Notes: generated from the sequence alone by a model not told the origin. 64,000 bases of DNA from Atopobiaceae bacterium (GCA_902834555.1 CADFJN010000006.1:1-64000), one strand, 5' to 3'; shown: positions 25,071 to 33,607, counted from the stretch's first letter. A program made the numbers and translations.

Positions 25071-26099
25071 ATGAGTGAATACAAAAGCGTAATCGTTTCT
25101 CATGGTCCTAATGGCTGGGGTGGTCCTCTGACCATTACACCTACGGATGAGAAGCCTTATATCTTGAACGTTTGCCTTGGTGGCATTAACCCTGTTGCTC
25201 AGGCAATTGCAGATGCTACTGGTGCGCCCGTTGTTGACCAGTTCAAAAATCCCGTCGATACCAGCGAGGCTTGCGTTGCTGTTATCGATTGTGCGGGAGT
25301 TGCTCGCTGTGGCACATATCCCAAGATGGGCATAAAGACTTTGAACATCAAGCCCGGCTCTCCTTCTGGACCTCTTGCCTCTTTCATCACTGCTGATCTT
25401 TTTGCATCCGATGTAAAACCCAGCGGTGTCGCCCTTACCGATGCAGTTGCCGATGCTCCTAAACCCGTTGAGATGCCCGCTGCCGATGAGGATTCCGGAA
25501 AGCTAAGCGAAGAGGACGTCCATGCCAAGATTGCTGAAGGTCGCTCCGAGATTCAGAATAAAAAGAGCAACGGTGCAATGGATGTTATCTCGAAGATTGG
25601 TACTGGCGTCGGACGTTTCATCTCGATAATTTACCAGGCTGCGAGGGATACGGTCGACGACGTTATCAAGAACATCATCCCGTTCATGGCTTTCGTCTCG
25701 GTCCTTATCGGCATTATTAACTATACGGGATTCTGCAATGTCATTGCTGCTTTCCTAACCCCAATTGCAAGCTCTCTGCCAGGGATGATTCTGGTTGGTC
25801 TGTTCTGCTCTATTCCGTTCCTCTCGCCGCTCATCTGTCCCGGAGCAATCATCGCCTCCGTCCTTTCTGTCCTGATTGGTGACCAGATTGCCGCTGGCAA
25901 CATCCCGGCCAACTATGCCCTTCCTGGATTCTTTGCGGTTAACTGCCAGGTCGGTTCTGACTTTGCTCCCGTTGGTATGACGCTTATGGAGGCAAAGCCG
26001 GAGACCATCGAGATTGGTTATCCTGCATTCCTGTTCGGAAAGCTCATCACGAGCCCGATTCAGATTGTCCTGGCCTACGTGCTCTCGTTTGGCCTCTAG
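25071..26099 (+). CDS. PTS glucitol/sorbitol EIIBC component
   Basis: This 342-residue protein matches SrlE. The N-terminal IIB half begins YKSVIVSHGPNGWGGPLTI and contains AVIDCAGVARCGTYPK, with the cysteines near residues 88 and 94 as the likely phosphorylation site. A linker of about 60 charged residues follows. The C-terminal membrane half has four or five hydrophobic segments (IIPFMAFVSVLIGIINYTGF onward) and the conserved LPGFFAVNCQVGSDFAPVG. It transfers phosphate from the SrlB-type IIA to the polyol during import. The ATG at 25071 aligns with E. coli SrlE, although a GTG at 25029 is in frame. Confidence 0.9.
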   Translation: MSEYKSVIVSHGPNGWGGPLTITPTDEKPYILNVCLGGINPVAQAIADATGAPVVDQFKNPVDTSEACVAVIDCAGVARCGTYPKMGIKTLNIKPGSPSGPLASFITADLFASDVKPSGVALTDAVADAPKPVEMPAADEDSGKLSEEDVHAKIAEGRSEIQNKKSNGAMDVISKIGTGVGRFISIIYQAARDTVDDVIKNIIPFMAFVSVLIGIINYTGFCNVIAAFLTPIASSLPGMILVGLFCSIPFLSPLICPGAIIASVLSVLIGDQIAAGNIPANYALPGFFAVNCQVGSDFAPVGMTLMEAKPETIEIGYPAFLFGKLITSPIQIVLAYVLSFGL

Positions 26100-26129
26100 T
26101 CAATTCACAACGTTATTCGAGGTACCAAC

Positions 26130-26555
26130 ATGGTTCAGAGCTTGGTTCAAGGTATTGGAGTAGTTGTTTTCTTCCTCATTATCTGGGGCCTAGGAACGTA
26201 CATGCAATATCGTTATTGGAACAGGGTTCGAAAGCTGATCCACGAACTGGCTAAGGATCATGTTGGTTACCTCGGAACGGGAATGTGCCAGATCAAGTTT
26301 TCGCGCAAGGCTTTTGTTGTGATTCTTACTGACGAGAGCGGCGTAATAACAAAAGCCTATGAGATCAAAACTCTTTCTTTGCGTCCGTCGTTTGTGGAGA
26401 TGCCAGGGCTCTCGGGAATTATGGTCGAGGATGCATATGAGCACATGCCCAGCTCGAAATATCACGGTGCGTTTGAGCAGGCAATCTCGGCTATCCAACG
26501 ATCCCGAGGAATTGGAATTGCCAACTCTGGTGGGGACGAGGCACAGAGTGTGTAA
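26130..26555 (+). CDS. GutM-type glucitol operon activator
   Basis: This 141-residue protein has one N-terminal membrane-type helix (GIGVVVFFLIIWGLGTYMQY) and then a soluble domain starting NRVRKLIHELAKDHVGYLGTG. That pattern is characteristic of GutM, the accessory activator of glucitol operons. How GutM acts is poorly known, but deletion lowers operon expression in enterobacteria. It lies between the IIBC and IIA genes, which supports co-regulation of this set. The GntR regulators nearby probably provide the main DNA-binding control. Confidence 0.85.
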   Translation: MVQSLVQGIGVVVFFLIIWGLGTYMQYRYWNRVRKLIHELAKDHVGYLGTGMCQIKFSRKAFVVILTDESGVITKAYEIKTLSLRPSFVEMPGLSGIMVEDAYEHMPSSKYHGAFEQAISAIQRSRGIGIANSGGDEAQSV

Positions 26556-26587
26556 CGTTGTCGTTATTAGCTAACAGGGGCTACTTT

Positions 26588-26938
26588 ATGTATTCAGTTA
26601 AAGCTACTGAAATCGGTTCGTCGGTCCGCGCTCTCATGGAAGAGAAAATGATTGTTCTGTTTGGGCCCACCGCCCCAACTGAACTTAGAGATATCTGTGT
26701 GGTTCACGACGGGAAGCCTACCACCGACGAGGTCGTGCACAATGGCGGAACGATTTCCTTCAATAACCAAACTTACACAATCGTGGAAGTTGGGGATGTC
26801 GCTAACGAGAATTTTGTGACGTTGGGACACTTGACCGTGAACTTCTCCAAGGAGCCAGGAGTTCTGCCGGGATCGATTAGGGTCGATACCGAAGAGGTTC
26901 CAGATATCAACGTGGGTGACACAATCGCTATCCAGTAA
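26588..26938 (+). CDS. PTS glucitol/sorbitol EIIA component
   Basis: A 116-residue SrlB-type IIA protein. It begins MYSVKATEIGSSVRALMEE and has LRDICVVHDGKP, whose histidine is the likely phosphorylation site. GTISFNNQTYTIVEVGDVAN and LGHLTVNFS are typical of the family. The ATG at 26588 is preceded by AGGGG at 7 bases. It hands phosphate from HPr to the IIBC protein. A triosephosphate-isomerase-like gene follows with a gap of only 35 bases. Confidence 0.9.
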   Translation: MYSVKATEIGSSVRALMEEKMIVLFGPTAPTELRDICVVHDGKPTTDEVVHNGGTISFNNQTYTIVEVGDVANENFVTLGHLTVNFSKEPGVLPGSIRVDTEEVPDINVGDTIAIQ

Positions 26939-26973
26939 CCATGCTTATCCGAATCTTTGAAGGGGGGGTAATA

Positions 26974-27648
26974 GTGAAGCGCGAAGATCTAGAGCTGCCG
27001 CTGTTTACTGTAAGCCCAAAGACCTACTTTACGGGCGAAGATGCGGTTGCCGCTGCAAGGACCACTGACTTGGTAGCAGCTGGAAGACGGCACACAATTT
27101 TTTATTCTGCTCCAATGCCCGAGCTTTTCCAGATTGCCCAGAGCGTTTGCAATGTGGTTGTGACTGCGCAGCATGCAGACCTTATTGGCGACGGAAAGGG
27201 CATGGGCCTTGCTCCGCTTGAATCATTGAAAAGCATTGGAGTTGAGGCAATCTTTTTGAATCACACTGCTCATCCGCTCTGCGTGAATAGGCTTGCCGCA
27301 ACTATAGATCGAGCCAAAGAGCTCGAGATTCTCACCATTGTTGCCGCGGATAGCATCACAGAGTCGAAGGCAGTTGCCGCTATGGATCCCGATGTCATCC
27401 TTTGCGAGCCCAGCTCTCTGGTTGGCACCGGGATAACCAGCAGCGACGATTATATCGACCAAACCATCTCTGCAGTTCGCTCCATAAACAAGGAAATCGT
27501 AATCATGGAGGGAGCAGGGATTAGGACTGGCAATGATGTGCGCAGGCTCATTCAACGCGGTGCTCAAGGAACGGGTATATCCAGTGCCCTGAAGCTGGCA
27601 ATAGACCAAAGGGAGCTTTTGACTGAGCTCTTTGATGCCCTTGATTGA
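26974..27648 (+). CDS. Triosephosphate-isomerase-like protein
   Basis: This protein of about 224 residues has the TIM-barrel landmarks of triosephosphate isomerase in an archaeal-like, non-canonical form. These are VSPKTYF (catalytic Lys16), IFLNHTAHP (histidine in place of GHSERR), CEPSSLVGTG (catalytic glutamate) and a C-terminal GAGIRTGNDV phosphate loop. It is shorter than bacterial TpiA (about 250). I prefer the GTG at 26974 because a G-rich Shine-Dalgarno lies 7 bases upstream; an ATG at 26941 gives 11 extra residues. Placed after a glucitol-type PTS and an aldolase, it may isomerise the triose phosphate released, or a related phosphate such as an erythrose or erythrulose phosphate. Confidence 0.75.
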   Translation: MKREDLELPLFTVSPKTYFTGEDAVAAARTTDLVAAGRRHTIFYSAPMPELFQIAQSVCNVVVTAQHADLIGDGKGMGLAPLESLKSIGVEAIFLNHTAHPLCVNRLAATIDRAKELEILTIVAADSITESKAVAAMDPDVILCEPSSLVGTGITSSDDYIDQTISAVRSINKEIVIMEGAGIRTGNDVRRLIQRGAQGTGISSALKLAIDQRELLTELFDALD

Positions 27649-27677
27649 TTAGTGGGTAATTCTCATCAAAAATGATT

Positions 27678-27712
27678 GAGCCGGGACTGTCGGGTAATGA
27701 CAGCCCCGGCTC
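27678..27712. terminator. Bidirectional terminator hairpin
   Basis: GAGCCGGGACTGTC (27678-27691) pairs with GACAGCCCCGGCTC (27699-27712) with one mismatch and a 7-base loop. It sits between the convergent isomerase-like gene and the GntR gene, so it can serve both. Confidence 0.8.
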
Positions 27713-27744
27713 TGTTGGTGAGGTAGGGGGATCAAAAAAGCAGC

Positions 27745-28500
27745 CTAGAGCCTGCCAGCTGACCTTCTCTGGGAGATGGTGCCCACGTAAAAACGGTTAG
27801 AGCGTAGCCAGACCCGTGCATACTCGATGGGCTTATCGTTATCAAGGAAGACTGTCTGAATTTGCTGAAGCATCGGCTGGCCAAGGTTTACCTTGAGCGA
27901 TTTGGCTCTTTTCTCGTCGGCGCCGATTGCAAAGAAGCTCGTATCGGAATAGGCGACCTTGTGTCCGCTGAGCCTCTCGATGGTCTCGAAGAGGCTGACT
28001 TTCTCAAAGTCCTCGGAACCAATGTTTGGAACCAATTCGCAGTTGATGTTGTTCTCGATGTACATTATCGGCTCACCGGACACAGAACGTATTCGCTCCA
28101 TGTGCATGTAAGGAGAGCCAATGGGAATTTCGAGCTTGGAGGCAAGCTCCTCATCAGCCTTCAGCGTTTCCGAGACCAAGATTGTGGTCACAAATGAAAT
28201 CCCCTGCTCTCGGAGGGACTCGGAAAAAGAAATCAGTCCCTCGTTAAGTGGGAAGGAAATGTCATGGGGCTTAACGTAGGTACCTTTTCCTTGAATCTGC
28301 TCGAGTACTCCAGCATCGACAAGCTCAGATACGGCCTTTTTGATACTTCCCCGACTTACACCAAGTGATGATGCAAGTTCGAGTTCAGATGGTATTCTGT
28401 CCGATTCGCGCCACTTGCCCGAACTAATATTCTCGGTGAGAATATTGACAACCTGCTTGTAGATAGGAGTGGCACAATCCTTATTAATCATGGGAGACAT
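27745..28500 (-). CDS. GntR-family regulator with UTRA domain (1)
   Basis: A 251-residue repressor-type regulator. The N-terminal winged helix runs IYKQVVNILTENISSGKW to LASSLGVSRGSIKKAVSELV, and the UTRA effector domain starts near FSESLREQGISFVTT and includes MERIRSVSGEPIMYIENNI. UTRA domains bind sugar phosphates or related small molecules. I chose the ATG at 28500 because AAAGGT lies about 7 bases upstream. A second ATG lies at 28491. The protein resembles the regulator at 29385-30122, so the two form a paralogous pair, one per sugar module. Likely targets are the shared operator words. Confidence 0.88.
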   Translation of the reverse strand: MSPMINKDCATPIYKQVVNILTENISSGKWRESDRIPSELELASSLGVSRGSIKKAVSELVDAGVLEQIQGKGTYVKPHDISFPLNEGLISFSESLREQGISFVTTILVSETLKADEELASKLEIPIGSPYMHMERIRSVSGEPIMYIENNINCELVPNIGSEDFEKVSLFETIERLSGHKVAYSDTSFFAIGADEKRAKSLKVNLGQPMLQQIQTVFLDNDKPIEYARVWLRSNRFYVGTISQRRSAGRL

Positions 28501-28729
28501 GTAGATACCTTTTACGAATATTGTTGCTGGATTCAGTATACTGCCATGCTTGAAAATCATCGGCGAAAAGATTGCCTCGCTCAAGAGATCTTCTTCGGGA
28601 TAGTTCTGGTGTTGTTAATCTTCCGTTAACCGCGAGTAATCCACATTGTACGTCTGCCAGGTCCCGAGCGAATGGGGCTCATCCTCCGTGACACGTCGTT
28701 GCCGTCTGTGGCGTTAGCTCTTGCAAGGT

Positions 28730-28771
28730 GTACAAATATGGACAATAGTTCTTCTTGTCTAGTTGATGTAC
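28730..28771. promoter_or_regulatory. Inverted operator-like site
   Basis: GTACAAATATGGACAA (28730-28745) and TTGTCTAGTTGATGTAC (28755-28771) are near-inverted half-sites with a 9-base spacer. They match the words at 21821, 24370 and 30377. The site is immediately upstream of the ribosome site (GGGAG near 28774) of the next gene, so binding there would block its transcription. The rest of the gap 28501-28729 shows no feature. Confidence 0.6.
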
Positions 28772-28784
28772 CTGGGAGATAAAA

Positions 28785-29339
28785 ATGTTCGATGAGATTT
28801 TGTCAGATAAGCCTTACTTCTATCCAAGTGCAAGTTCGTTAAAAGCAATAAAGGACCTGATAAAGACTATCGAAAAATCGATAGAAGACAGCAACGCGAC
28901 CTCCTGTACCGGAGTAATGGCGGCTCGATTCGAGGCGGCACGCACTGACATTGCCTCAGGCGGTGGTCCGAGCTATGCCAAATTTGTCTCCGAGGAGCCA
29001 GCTGTCGACTATCTTACCGAGAGGGTTCCCGCGATCATCGTGTGCCTGGCGCTTGTTATTGGCGGTGCGATAGCTGGATTTCTCTGGCAGGCTATTCTTA
29101 TCGCGGCACTCCTCTTTGCAGGAATTCACTTTACGACAGGAGTAGACGGTGAGCACATGGTCTCGGAAGGCAACCGTCTACTTAATGAGCTTAACGACTC
29201 TATCTCCTCGATTGATAAGACCCTTGAATCGCGTAAGACCAAAGGCGCTCGCAGGGACTATCTGAAGACGCTGCGTTCGATGGCGGCCGGAGCAAGAAGT
29301 GAACTTGCGTCTGATCTTGAAACTCGCGCTCGACAGTGA
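28785..29339 (+). CDS. Membrane protein of unknown function
   Basis: This 184-residue protein is not recognised. It has an N-terminal helical region (SSLKAIKDLIKTIEKSIED). Two adjacent membrane segments follow near residues 80-117 (VPAIIVCLALVIGGAIAGFL and AILIAALLFAGIHFTTGV). After them comes a soluble, charged helical tail (NRLLNELNDSISSIDKTLESR). It sits between the two GntR regulators and directly precedes the second, with 45 bases between. The upstream inverted operator suggests that the unit is autoregulated by one of the GntR proteins. It might be a small sensor or an assembly factor, but nothing in the sequence decides this. Confidence 0.65.
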   Translation: MFDEILSDKPYFYPSASSLKAIKDLIKTIEKSIEDSNATSCTGVMAARFEAARTDIASGGGPSYAKFVSEEPAVDYLTERVPAIIVCLALVIGGAIAGFLWQAILIAALLFAGIHFTTGVDGEHMVSEGNRLLNELNDSISSIDKTLESRKTKGARRDYLKTLRSMAAGARSELASDLETRARQ

Positions 29340-29384
29340 GCTCTCTCTAGACTGGAAACGTTGCAATAGGAAGGATGGTGCACC

Positions 29385-30122
29385 TTGCCGCTTGAGAAGA
29401 ACTCCAGTACGCCTTTGCATGTCCAGGTTGCCGACTTCATTCGTGAGAAAATATATATGCGGGAATGGGAGCCAAACAGTAAAATTCCGACAGAGTTTGA
29501 ACTCTGCGATATGCTTGGTGTTAGTCGAGGGTGCCTTAAGAACGGAATAAAGATCCTGGTAGATGAAGGTCTCCTTGTTCAGTATCGTGGTCGTGGGACC
29601 TTCGTTACAGATCGAAAAATGATATCGCACCCCACGGGAAACACCCTCCTCTCATTTGCGGAGTCGCTCAAGTCCCAGGGAATCAGCTTTCAAACCAAAG
29701 AAATAAGCGGTGGGATTATCCCCGCCGATGCTTTCTTGGCAGGAAAGCTCTATATCAAAGAGGGGGATCCCGTCTTCTTCCTGCGGCGAATACGATATGT
29801 CGAAGGTAAGCCAATTATGTATATCGAGAATCGCATCAGGGCAAATGCGGTACCGGGAATTGAGAAGGTTGACTTCTCCAAAGAGACGTTGTTTCAAACG
29901 TTAGAAAAGCTTTCTGGCAAGAAGATAGGTTTCTCTAACGCTCGCTATTCAGCTGAGGTTGCCGGAGAGACCAAGGGCAAGGCTCTTGGGGTTAGCGCAG
30001 ACTCGCCCGTCCTTCACCTCGAGCAGCACATTTTCTATGCAGATGATACACCGGCGGAGTGGGGCAACGTATGGCTTCAAGCCTATCGCTACGTGGTGGG
30101 GACAATTCTTCCTAGGGCCTGA
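29385..30122 (+). CDS. GntR-family regulator with UTRA domain (2)
   Basis: A 245-residue paralogue of the regulator at 27745-28500. The winged helix is LHVQVADFIREKIYMREW to LCDMLGVSRGCLKNGIKILV; the UTRA domain begins FAESLKSQGISFQTKE and has IRYVEGKPIMYIENRI. The start is a TTG at 29385 with AGGAAGG about 10 bases upstream; no in-frame ATG lies near. It precedes the galactitol-type module by 318 bases and probably represses it. The effector may be a phosphorylated sugar from either module, because both UTRA domains look alike. Confidence 0.87.
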   Translation: MPLEKNSSTPLHVQVADFIREKIYMREWEPNSKIPTEFELCDMLGVSRGCLKNGIKILVDEGLLVQYRGRGTFVTDRKMISHPTGNTLLSFAESLKSQGISFQTKEISGGIIPADAFLAGKLYIKEGDPVFFLRRIRYVEGKPIMYIENRIRANAVPGIEKVDFSKETLFQTLEKLSGKKIGFSNARYSAEVAGETKGKALGVSADSPVLHLEQHIFYADDTPAEWGNVWLQAYRYVVGTILPRA

Positions 30123-30440
30123 TTTCCGTTGGAGGCAAAATACCGACCGCTTGTAGAAGATGCAATTAGAAATTTGAGCGATTGTGACGGGTTCTTTGTC
30201 CATTGGGAGAGGATAACTTTTCTCTCTTATCGCATGGCGCGGAACGCGTCTCGGTTCACGTAGGGTTCCATTTCCGCAGGTATTTGAAGAGACTTTATAA
30301 TTGCTTAGTGACAAGTTATGTATTGTCAAGTCTAAATTTGCCGATATTTGTATATCTTCACTATACTTGCACAAATTTGTCTAGCTTTGTATATATATTC
30401 GCAAGTAAGGCCATAAGTAATTTCCAAAAGGAGGAAATAC
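30123..30440. promoter_or_regulatory. Promoter region of the galactitol-type module
   Basis: This AT-rich gap has no gene. GACAAGTTATGTATTGTC (30310-30327) is an inverted repeat of GACAA/TTGTC. TTGTCTAGCTTTGTATA (30377-30393) matches the half-site at 28755-28771. AAAGGAGG (30427-30434) is a strong ribosome site for the aldolase gene. The two operator-like sites support GntR control. Confidence 0.6.
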
Positions 30441-31310
30441 ATGCCGCTCGTGAATATGAATGATCTTTTCAAGATCGCAAAGAAGAACAAGCTTATGGTT
30501 CCCGCTTACAACTCCACTGACGTCCAGATGACCCTGGCAATCATGGATGCTTTCCAGCGTGCGGGAATGCCTGGAATCGTTCAGGTTGCACCGACGAATG
30601 TGAAGCTCACTGGCTATGAGTACATTGCCGAGACAACGAAGATGGCCGCTGAGCATTACGTGACACCGTTTGCGCTCCACCTTGACCACGGCAAGACACT
30701 CGACGATGTGCGCCAAGCTGTAGAGGCGGGTTTCACCTCGGTGATGATTGACGGTGCTGCGCTGCCTTTCGAGGAGAATATCCGCTTCTCTCGTGAAGCA
30801 GTCGACTTTGCGCACTGCTACGGTGTGCCTGTTGAGGCCGAGCTTGGTGCACTCAAGGGCAAGGAAGATGATCACGTCAGTGAAGCTGATTGTCACACTG
30901 ACCCTGCTCAGGTTGAGGAGTTCTGCGATCGAACCGGTTGCGACTCGCTTGCCGTCTCTATTGGAAATGTCCATGGTCTCCAGGAGAAGCCGAAGATCGA
31001 CCTCAATGTTCTGGCAGAGATTTCCAAGGTCGCGCCTGTGCCGCTCGTCCTTCATGGCGGTTCGGGGATTCCGTTTGAGACAATCCGCGCCATGCGCCAG
31101 TACGGAATGATGAAGATTAACATCGCCAGCGATCTTCGCCAGGCATACATTCGTGCTGTTGCGAAGCGCTACGAGGAGAACCATGAGGAGGCGAATCTCG
31201 TCTCCGTTCTGATGGATGCGCGTAACGCCGTCTCTGAGATGGCGTATGACCTCGCAATTGAGATTAACAAAGACGTACTTATCGGAAAATTCGCAGAGCA
31301 GGTTGCCTAG
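30441..31310 (+). CDS. Class II ketose-bisphosphate aldolase (second copy)
   Basis: This 289-residue enzyme is a close paralogue of the aldolase at 21892-22734; by eye well over half of the residues are identical. It has the same motifs: LHLDHGKTLDDVRQAVEAGF, MIDGAALPFEENI, VEAELGALKGKEDDH and VLHGGSGIPFE. The ATG has an excellent ribosome site. It leads the second module and is followed by galactitol-type EIIA, EIIB, EIIC and a second FGGY kinase. The reaction is cleavage of tagatose- or fructose-type bisphosphate or a related ketose phosphate. The exact substrate is undetermined. Confidence 0.92.
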   Translation: MPLVNMNDLFKIAKKNKLMVPAYNSTDVQMTLAIMDAFQRAGMPGIVQVAPTNVKLTGYEYIAETTKMAAEHYVTPFALHLDHGKTLDDVRQAVEAGFTSVMIDGAALPFEENIRFSREAVDFAHCYGVPVEAELGALKGKEDDHVSEADCHTDPAQVEEFCDRTGCDSLAVSIGNVHGLQEKPKIDLNVLAEISKVAPVPLVLHGGSGIPFETIRAMRQYGMMKINIASDLRQAYIRAVAKRYEENHEEANLVSVLMDARNAVSEMAYDLAIEINKDVLIGKFAEQVA

Positions 31311-31356
31311 CTGGTGCCGGCTCGGGCGCATATGAGGATGGCGAGGGGAGGTTGTA

Positions 31357-31815
31357 ATGGACGTTTCTGTCGAACCAGGGGCAATCCAGGCAAATCTGAC
31401 TGCAACGAGTCAAGACGAGCTGTTTTCCAAGATGGCTCAGCCACTTGTGCTTGCGGGAAAAGTTCACGATGATTTTGCGCAGCATGTTATGGATCGCGAG
31501 AAGGCATTCCCGACGGGGCTTCCCTTTGAAAACTTTGGCGTTGCGATTCCGCATACGGACCCTGAACACGTTATTAAGCCGGCAGTTGCTGTTGCGACAC
31601 TTGCGGAACCAGTGGAGTTTAGGGTTATGGGAGACCCCGACCAAACAGTTTTGGTGACGCTCGTTTTTATGCTTGCCCTTAATGATGGACATGCTCACCT
31701 CGAGTTCCTCCAAAAGGTCATCAAGCTTGCCCAGGACGCTGACAGTGTTGAGAAGATGTTCTCTGCACGTGACGATCGGTCTTTGTTTGAGTTAGTCAAG
31801 AGGTTCTTGACGTAA
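31357..31815 (+). CDS. PTS galactitol-type EIIA component
   Basis: This 152-residue IIA protein belongs to the fructose/mannitol/galactitol IIA superfamily. The phosphohistidine is His66 in FGVAIPHTDPEHV. FPTGLPFENFGVAI and LVFMLALNDGHAHLEFLQ are typical of GatA-like proteins. It passes phosphate from HPr to the EIIB encoded 54 bases downstream. GAGGGGAGG precedes the ATG. It is normal in length. Confidence 0.92.
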   Translation: MDVSVEPGAIQANLTATSQDELFSKMAQPLVLAGKVHDDFAQHVMDREKAFPTGLPFENFGVAIPHTDPEHVIKPAVAVATLAEPVEFRVMGDPDQTVLVTLVFMLALNDGHAHLEFLQKVIKLAQDADSVEKMFSARDDRSLFELVKRFLT

Positions 31816-31869
31816 TCATTTGGTCTGCAGGCAATCTTGGGTCTATCCAAGGGCAGGAGAGGATTGGAA

Positions 31870-32154
31870 ATGGCAAAGAAAAGGATTCTATTCGTATGCG
31901 CAACAGGAATTGCGACTTCAACTGTGGTTGAGGAAAAGGTCTGCGATTATCTGCGTGAGCAAGGGATCGAGTTTGAGGCAGATCAGCGAAACGTCGGAAG
32001 CGTCCCGAGCATTGGCAACGACTTTGATCTTATTGTTGCCTCGACACAAGTCCCGTATGACATTGATACGCCAGTTATTAGCGGGCTTCCGTTCCTGACT
32101 GGCATTGGCGCTGACGAGACGCTCAAGAAAATCAAGGATGTGTTGACAAAATAG
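31870..32154 (+). CDS. PTS galactitol-type EIIB component
   Basis: A 94-residue IIB protein with the phosphocysteine Cys10 in ILFVCATGIATSTVVEEKV, the galactitol/ascorbate-type P-loop. I chose the ATG at 31870 because GGAGAGG lies 7 bases upstream; an ATG at 31837 in frame would add 11 residues. It works between the GatA-like IIA and the GatC-like permease encoded 76 bases downstream. Confidence 0.92.
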   Translation: MAKKRILFVCATGIATSTVVEEKVCDYLREQGIEFEADQRNVGSVPSIGNDFDLIVASTQVPYDIDTPVISGLPFLTGIGADETLKKIKDVLTK

Positions 32155-32230
32155 TCGATCTCTGATGCCTCAGGGTAATGCGCTTCATTGCCAAGACTTC
32201 GAATCCATTTAACAGGAATGGAGATGTTCC

Positions 32231-33607
32231 ATGGATAGCGTGTATCAGGGTCTATATGACTTTGTTCAGTACTTTCTTGGGTTGGGCGCTATTGTTATGC
32301 TCCCAATCGTGATTTTTATCCTTGCCCTCTGCTTTAGGATTAAACCTTCAAAGGCATTCAGGTCAGCGCTTGTGGTAGGCATTGGCTTCGTGGGTGTCTT
32401 TACCATCTTTAACCTCATGGGTGCGCAGGTTGGTCCTGCTGCACAGGCTATTGTTCAGCGGACGGGGCTTGATCTCCCTGATGTGGATCTTGGATGGGCA
32501 CCTCTATCCGCAATTACCTGGGGAACCGTGATTGCTCCTTTTGCCATCGTGCTCACTCTTGTGATTAACCTTGTGATGCTGGCGTTTAAGTGGACTAAGA
32601 CGGTTGATATCGATATTTGGAACTACTGGCACTTCGCGTTTGCTGGCGCTCTTGTATACGTTGCGACAGGCAACTTCTTCCTCGGACTGCTTGGATCTGC
32701 AATCGCTGCAATCGTAATCATTAAGATTGCTGACTGGTGCGCGCCCCTCACGCAGAAGTATTGCGGCCTGCCTGGCATCTCCCTTCCCACTCTTTCTAGT
32801 GCTGTGTTCTTCCCGATTGGTCTGCTGGGCAACTGGATTCTCGACAAGATTCCGGGGATTAACAAGCTGCAGGCAGACCCTGTCCACATTCAGAAGCGGT
32901 TCGGTATCTTTGGTGAGCCCATGATGGTTGGCTTCATGCTTGGCATTCTGCTTGGCATTCTTGCCGGCTATGATTTCAAGGGCGTTCTTTCGCTTGCAAT
33001 TTATCTTGCGGCGGTCATGTACATCCTCCCGCGTATGGTGCGAATTCTCATGGATGGTCTTATCCCCGTCTCCGATGGTGTGAAGGATTTCATGGCCAAG
33101 AGGTTCCCCGACCGCAAGGACTTCTACATTGGTCTCGATATTGCGGTTGCAATCGGCAACCCCGCGATTATCGCAACTGGCCTTCTCCTTACCCCAATTG
33201 CAATCCTGCTTGCCTTCATTGTCCCCGGCAACCAGACCCTTCCTGTTGCCGACCTGTCCAACCTTGCGGTGTTCTGCTCGATGATTGTTGTTGCTTGCAA
33301 CCAGAACATTGTCCGCGCGGTCATCATCGCCATTCCTTGCCTTATTGGCGACCTTCTGATTTGCTCGGCCGCATCGCCCCTCATTACTCAGCTTGCCACT
33401 ACCGTTGGTTACGATATGTCAGCTGCCGGCGGCGCTAACATCACTGCGTTCCTTGATGGCGGCAACCCGTTCCGTTATCTCATCTACCAGGTATTCTCTG
33501 GTAACATCACGGCGATTATCATCGCTATTGTCGTTGCTGGGCTTGTGTTCCTTACCTACAAGCTCACGTATGATCAGACTCACCCGCAGGCTGAGACTCA
33601 GGAATAG
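32231..33607 (+). CDS. PTS galactitol-type EIIC permease
   Basis: This 458-residue integral membrane protein of the GatC family has about eleven hydrophobic stretches, beginning FLGLGAIVMLPIVIFILALC. Family-like features are RIKPSKAFRSALVVGIGFVG, the central FGIFGEPMMVGFMLGILLG, and the conserved TAFLDGGNPFRYLIY near the C-terminus. It imports and phosphorylates a hexitol or a similar sugar. No galactitol-phosphate dehydrogenase (GatD-type) or PfkB kinase lies nearby, so the substrate may not be galactitol itself. Confidence 0.92.
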   Translation: MDSVYQGLYDFVQYFLGLGAIVMLPIVIFILALCFRIKPSKAFRSALVVGIGFVGVFTIFNLMGAQVGPAAQAIVQRTGLDLPDVDLGWAPLSAITWGTVIAPFAIVLTLVINLVMLAFKWTKTVDIDIWNYWHFAFAGALVYVATGNFFLGLLGSAIAAIVIIKIADWCAPLTQKYCGLPGISLPTLSSAVFFPIGLLGNWILDKIPGINKLQADPVHIQKRFGIFGEPMMVGFMLGILLGILAGYDFKGVLSLAIYLAAVMYILPRMVRILMDGLIPVSDGVKDFMAKRFPDRKDFYIGLDIAVAIGNPAIIATGLLLTPIAILLAFIVPGNQTLPVADLSNLAVFCSMIVVACNQNIVRAVIIAIPCLIGDLLICSAASPLITQLATTVGYDMSAAGGANITAFLDGGNPFRYLIYQVFSGNITAIIIAIVVAGLVFLTYKLTYDQTHPQAETQE

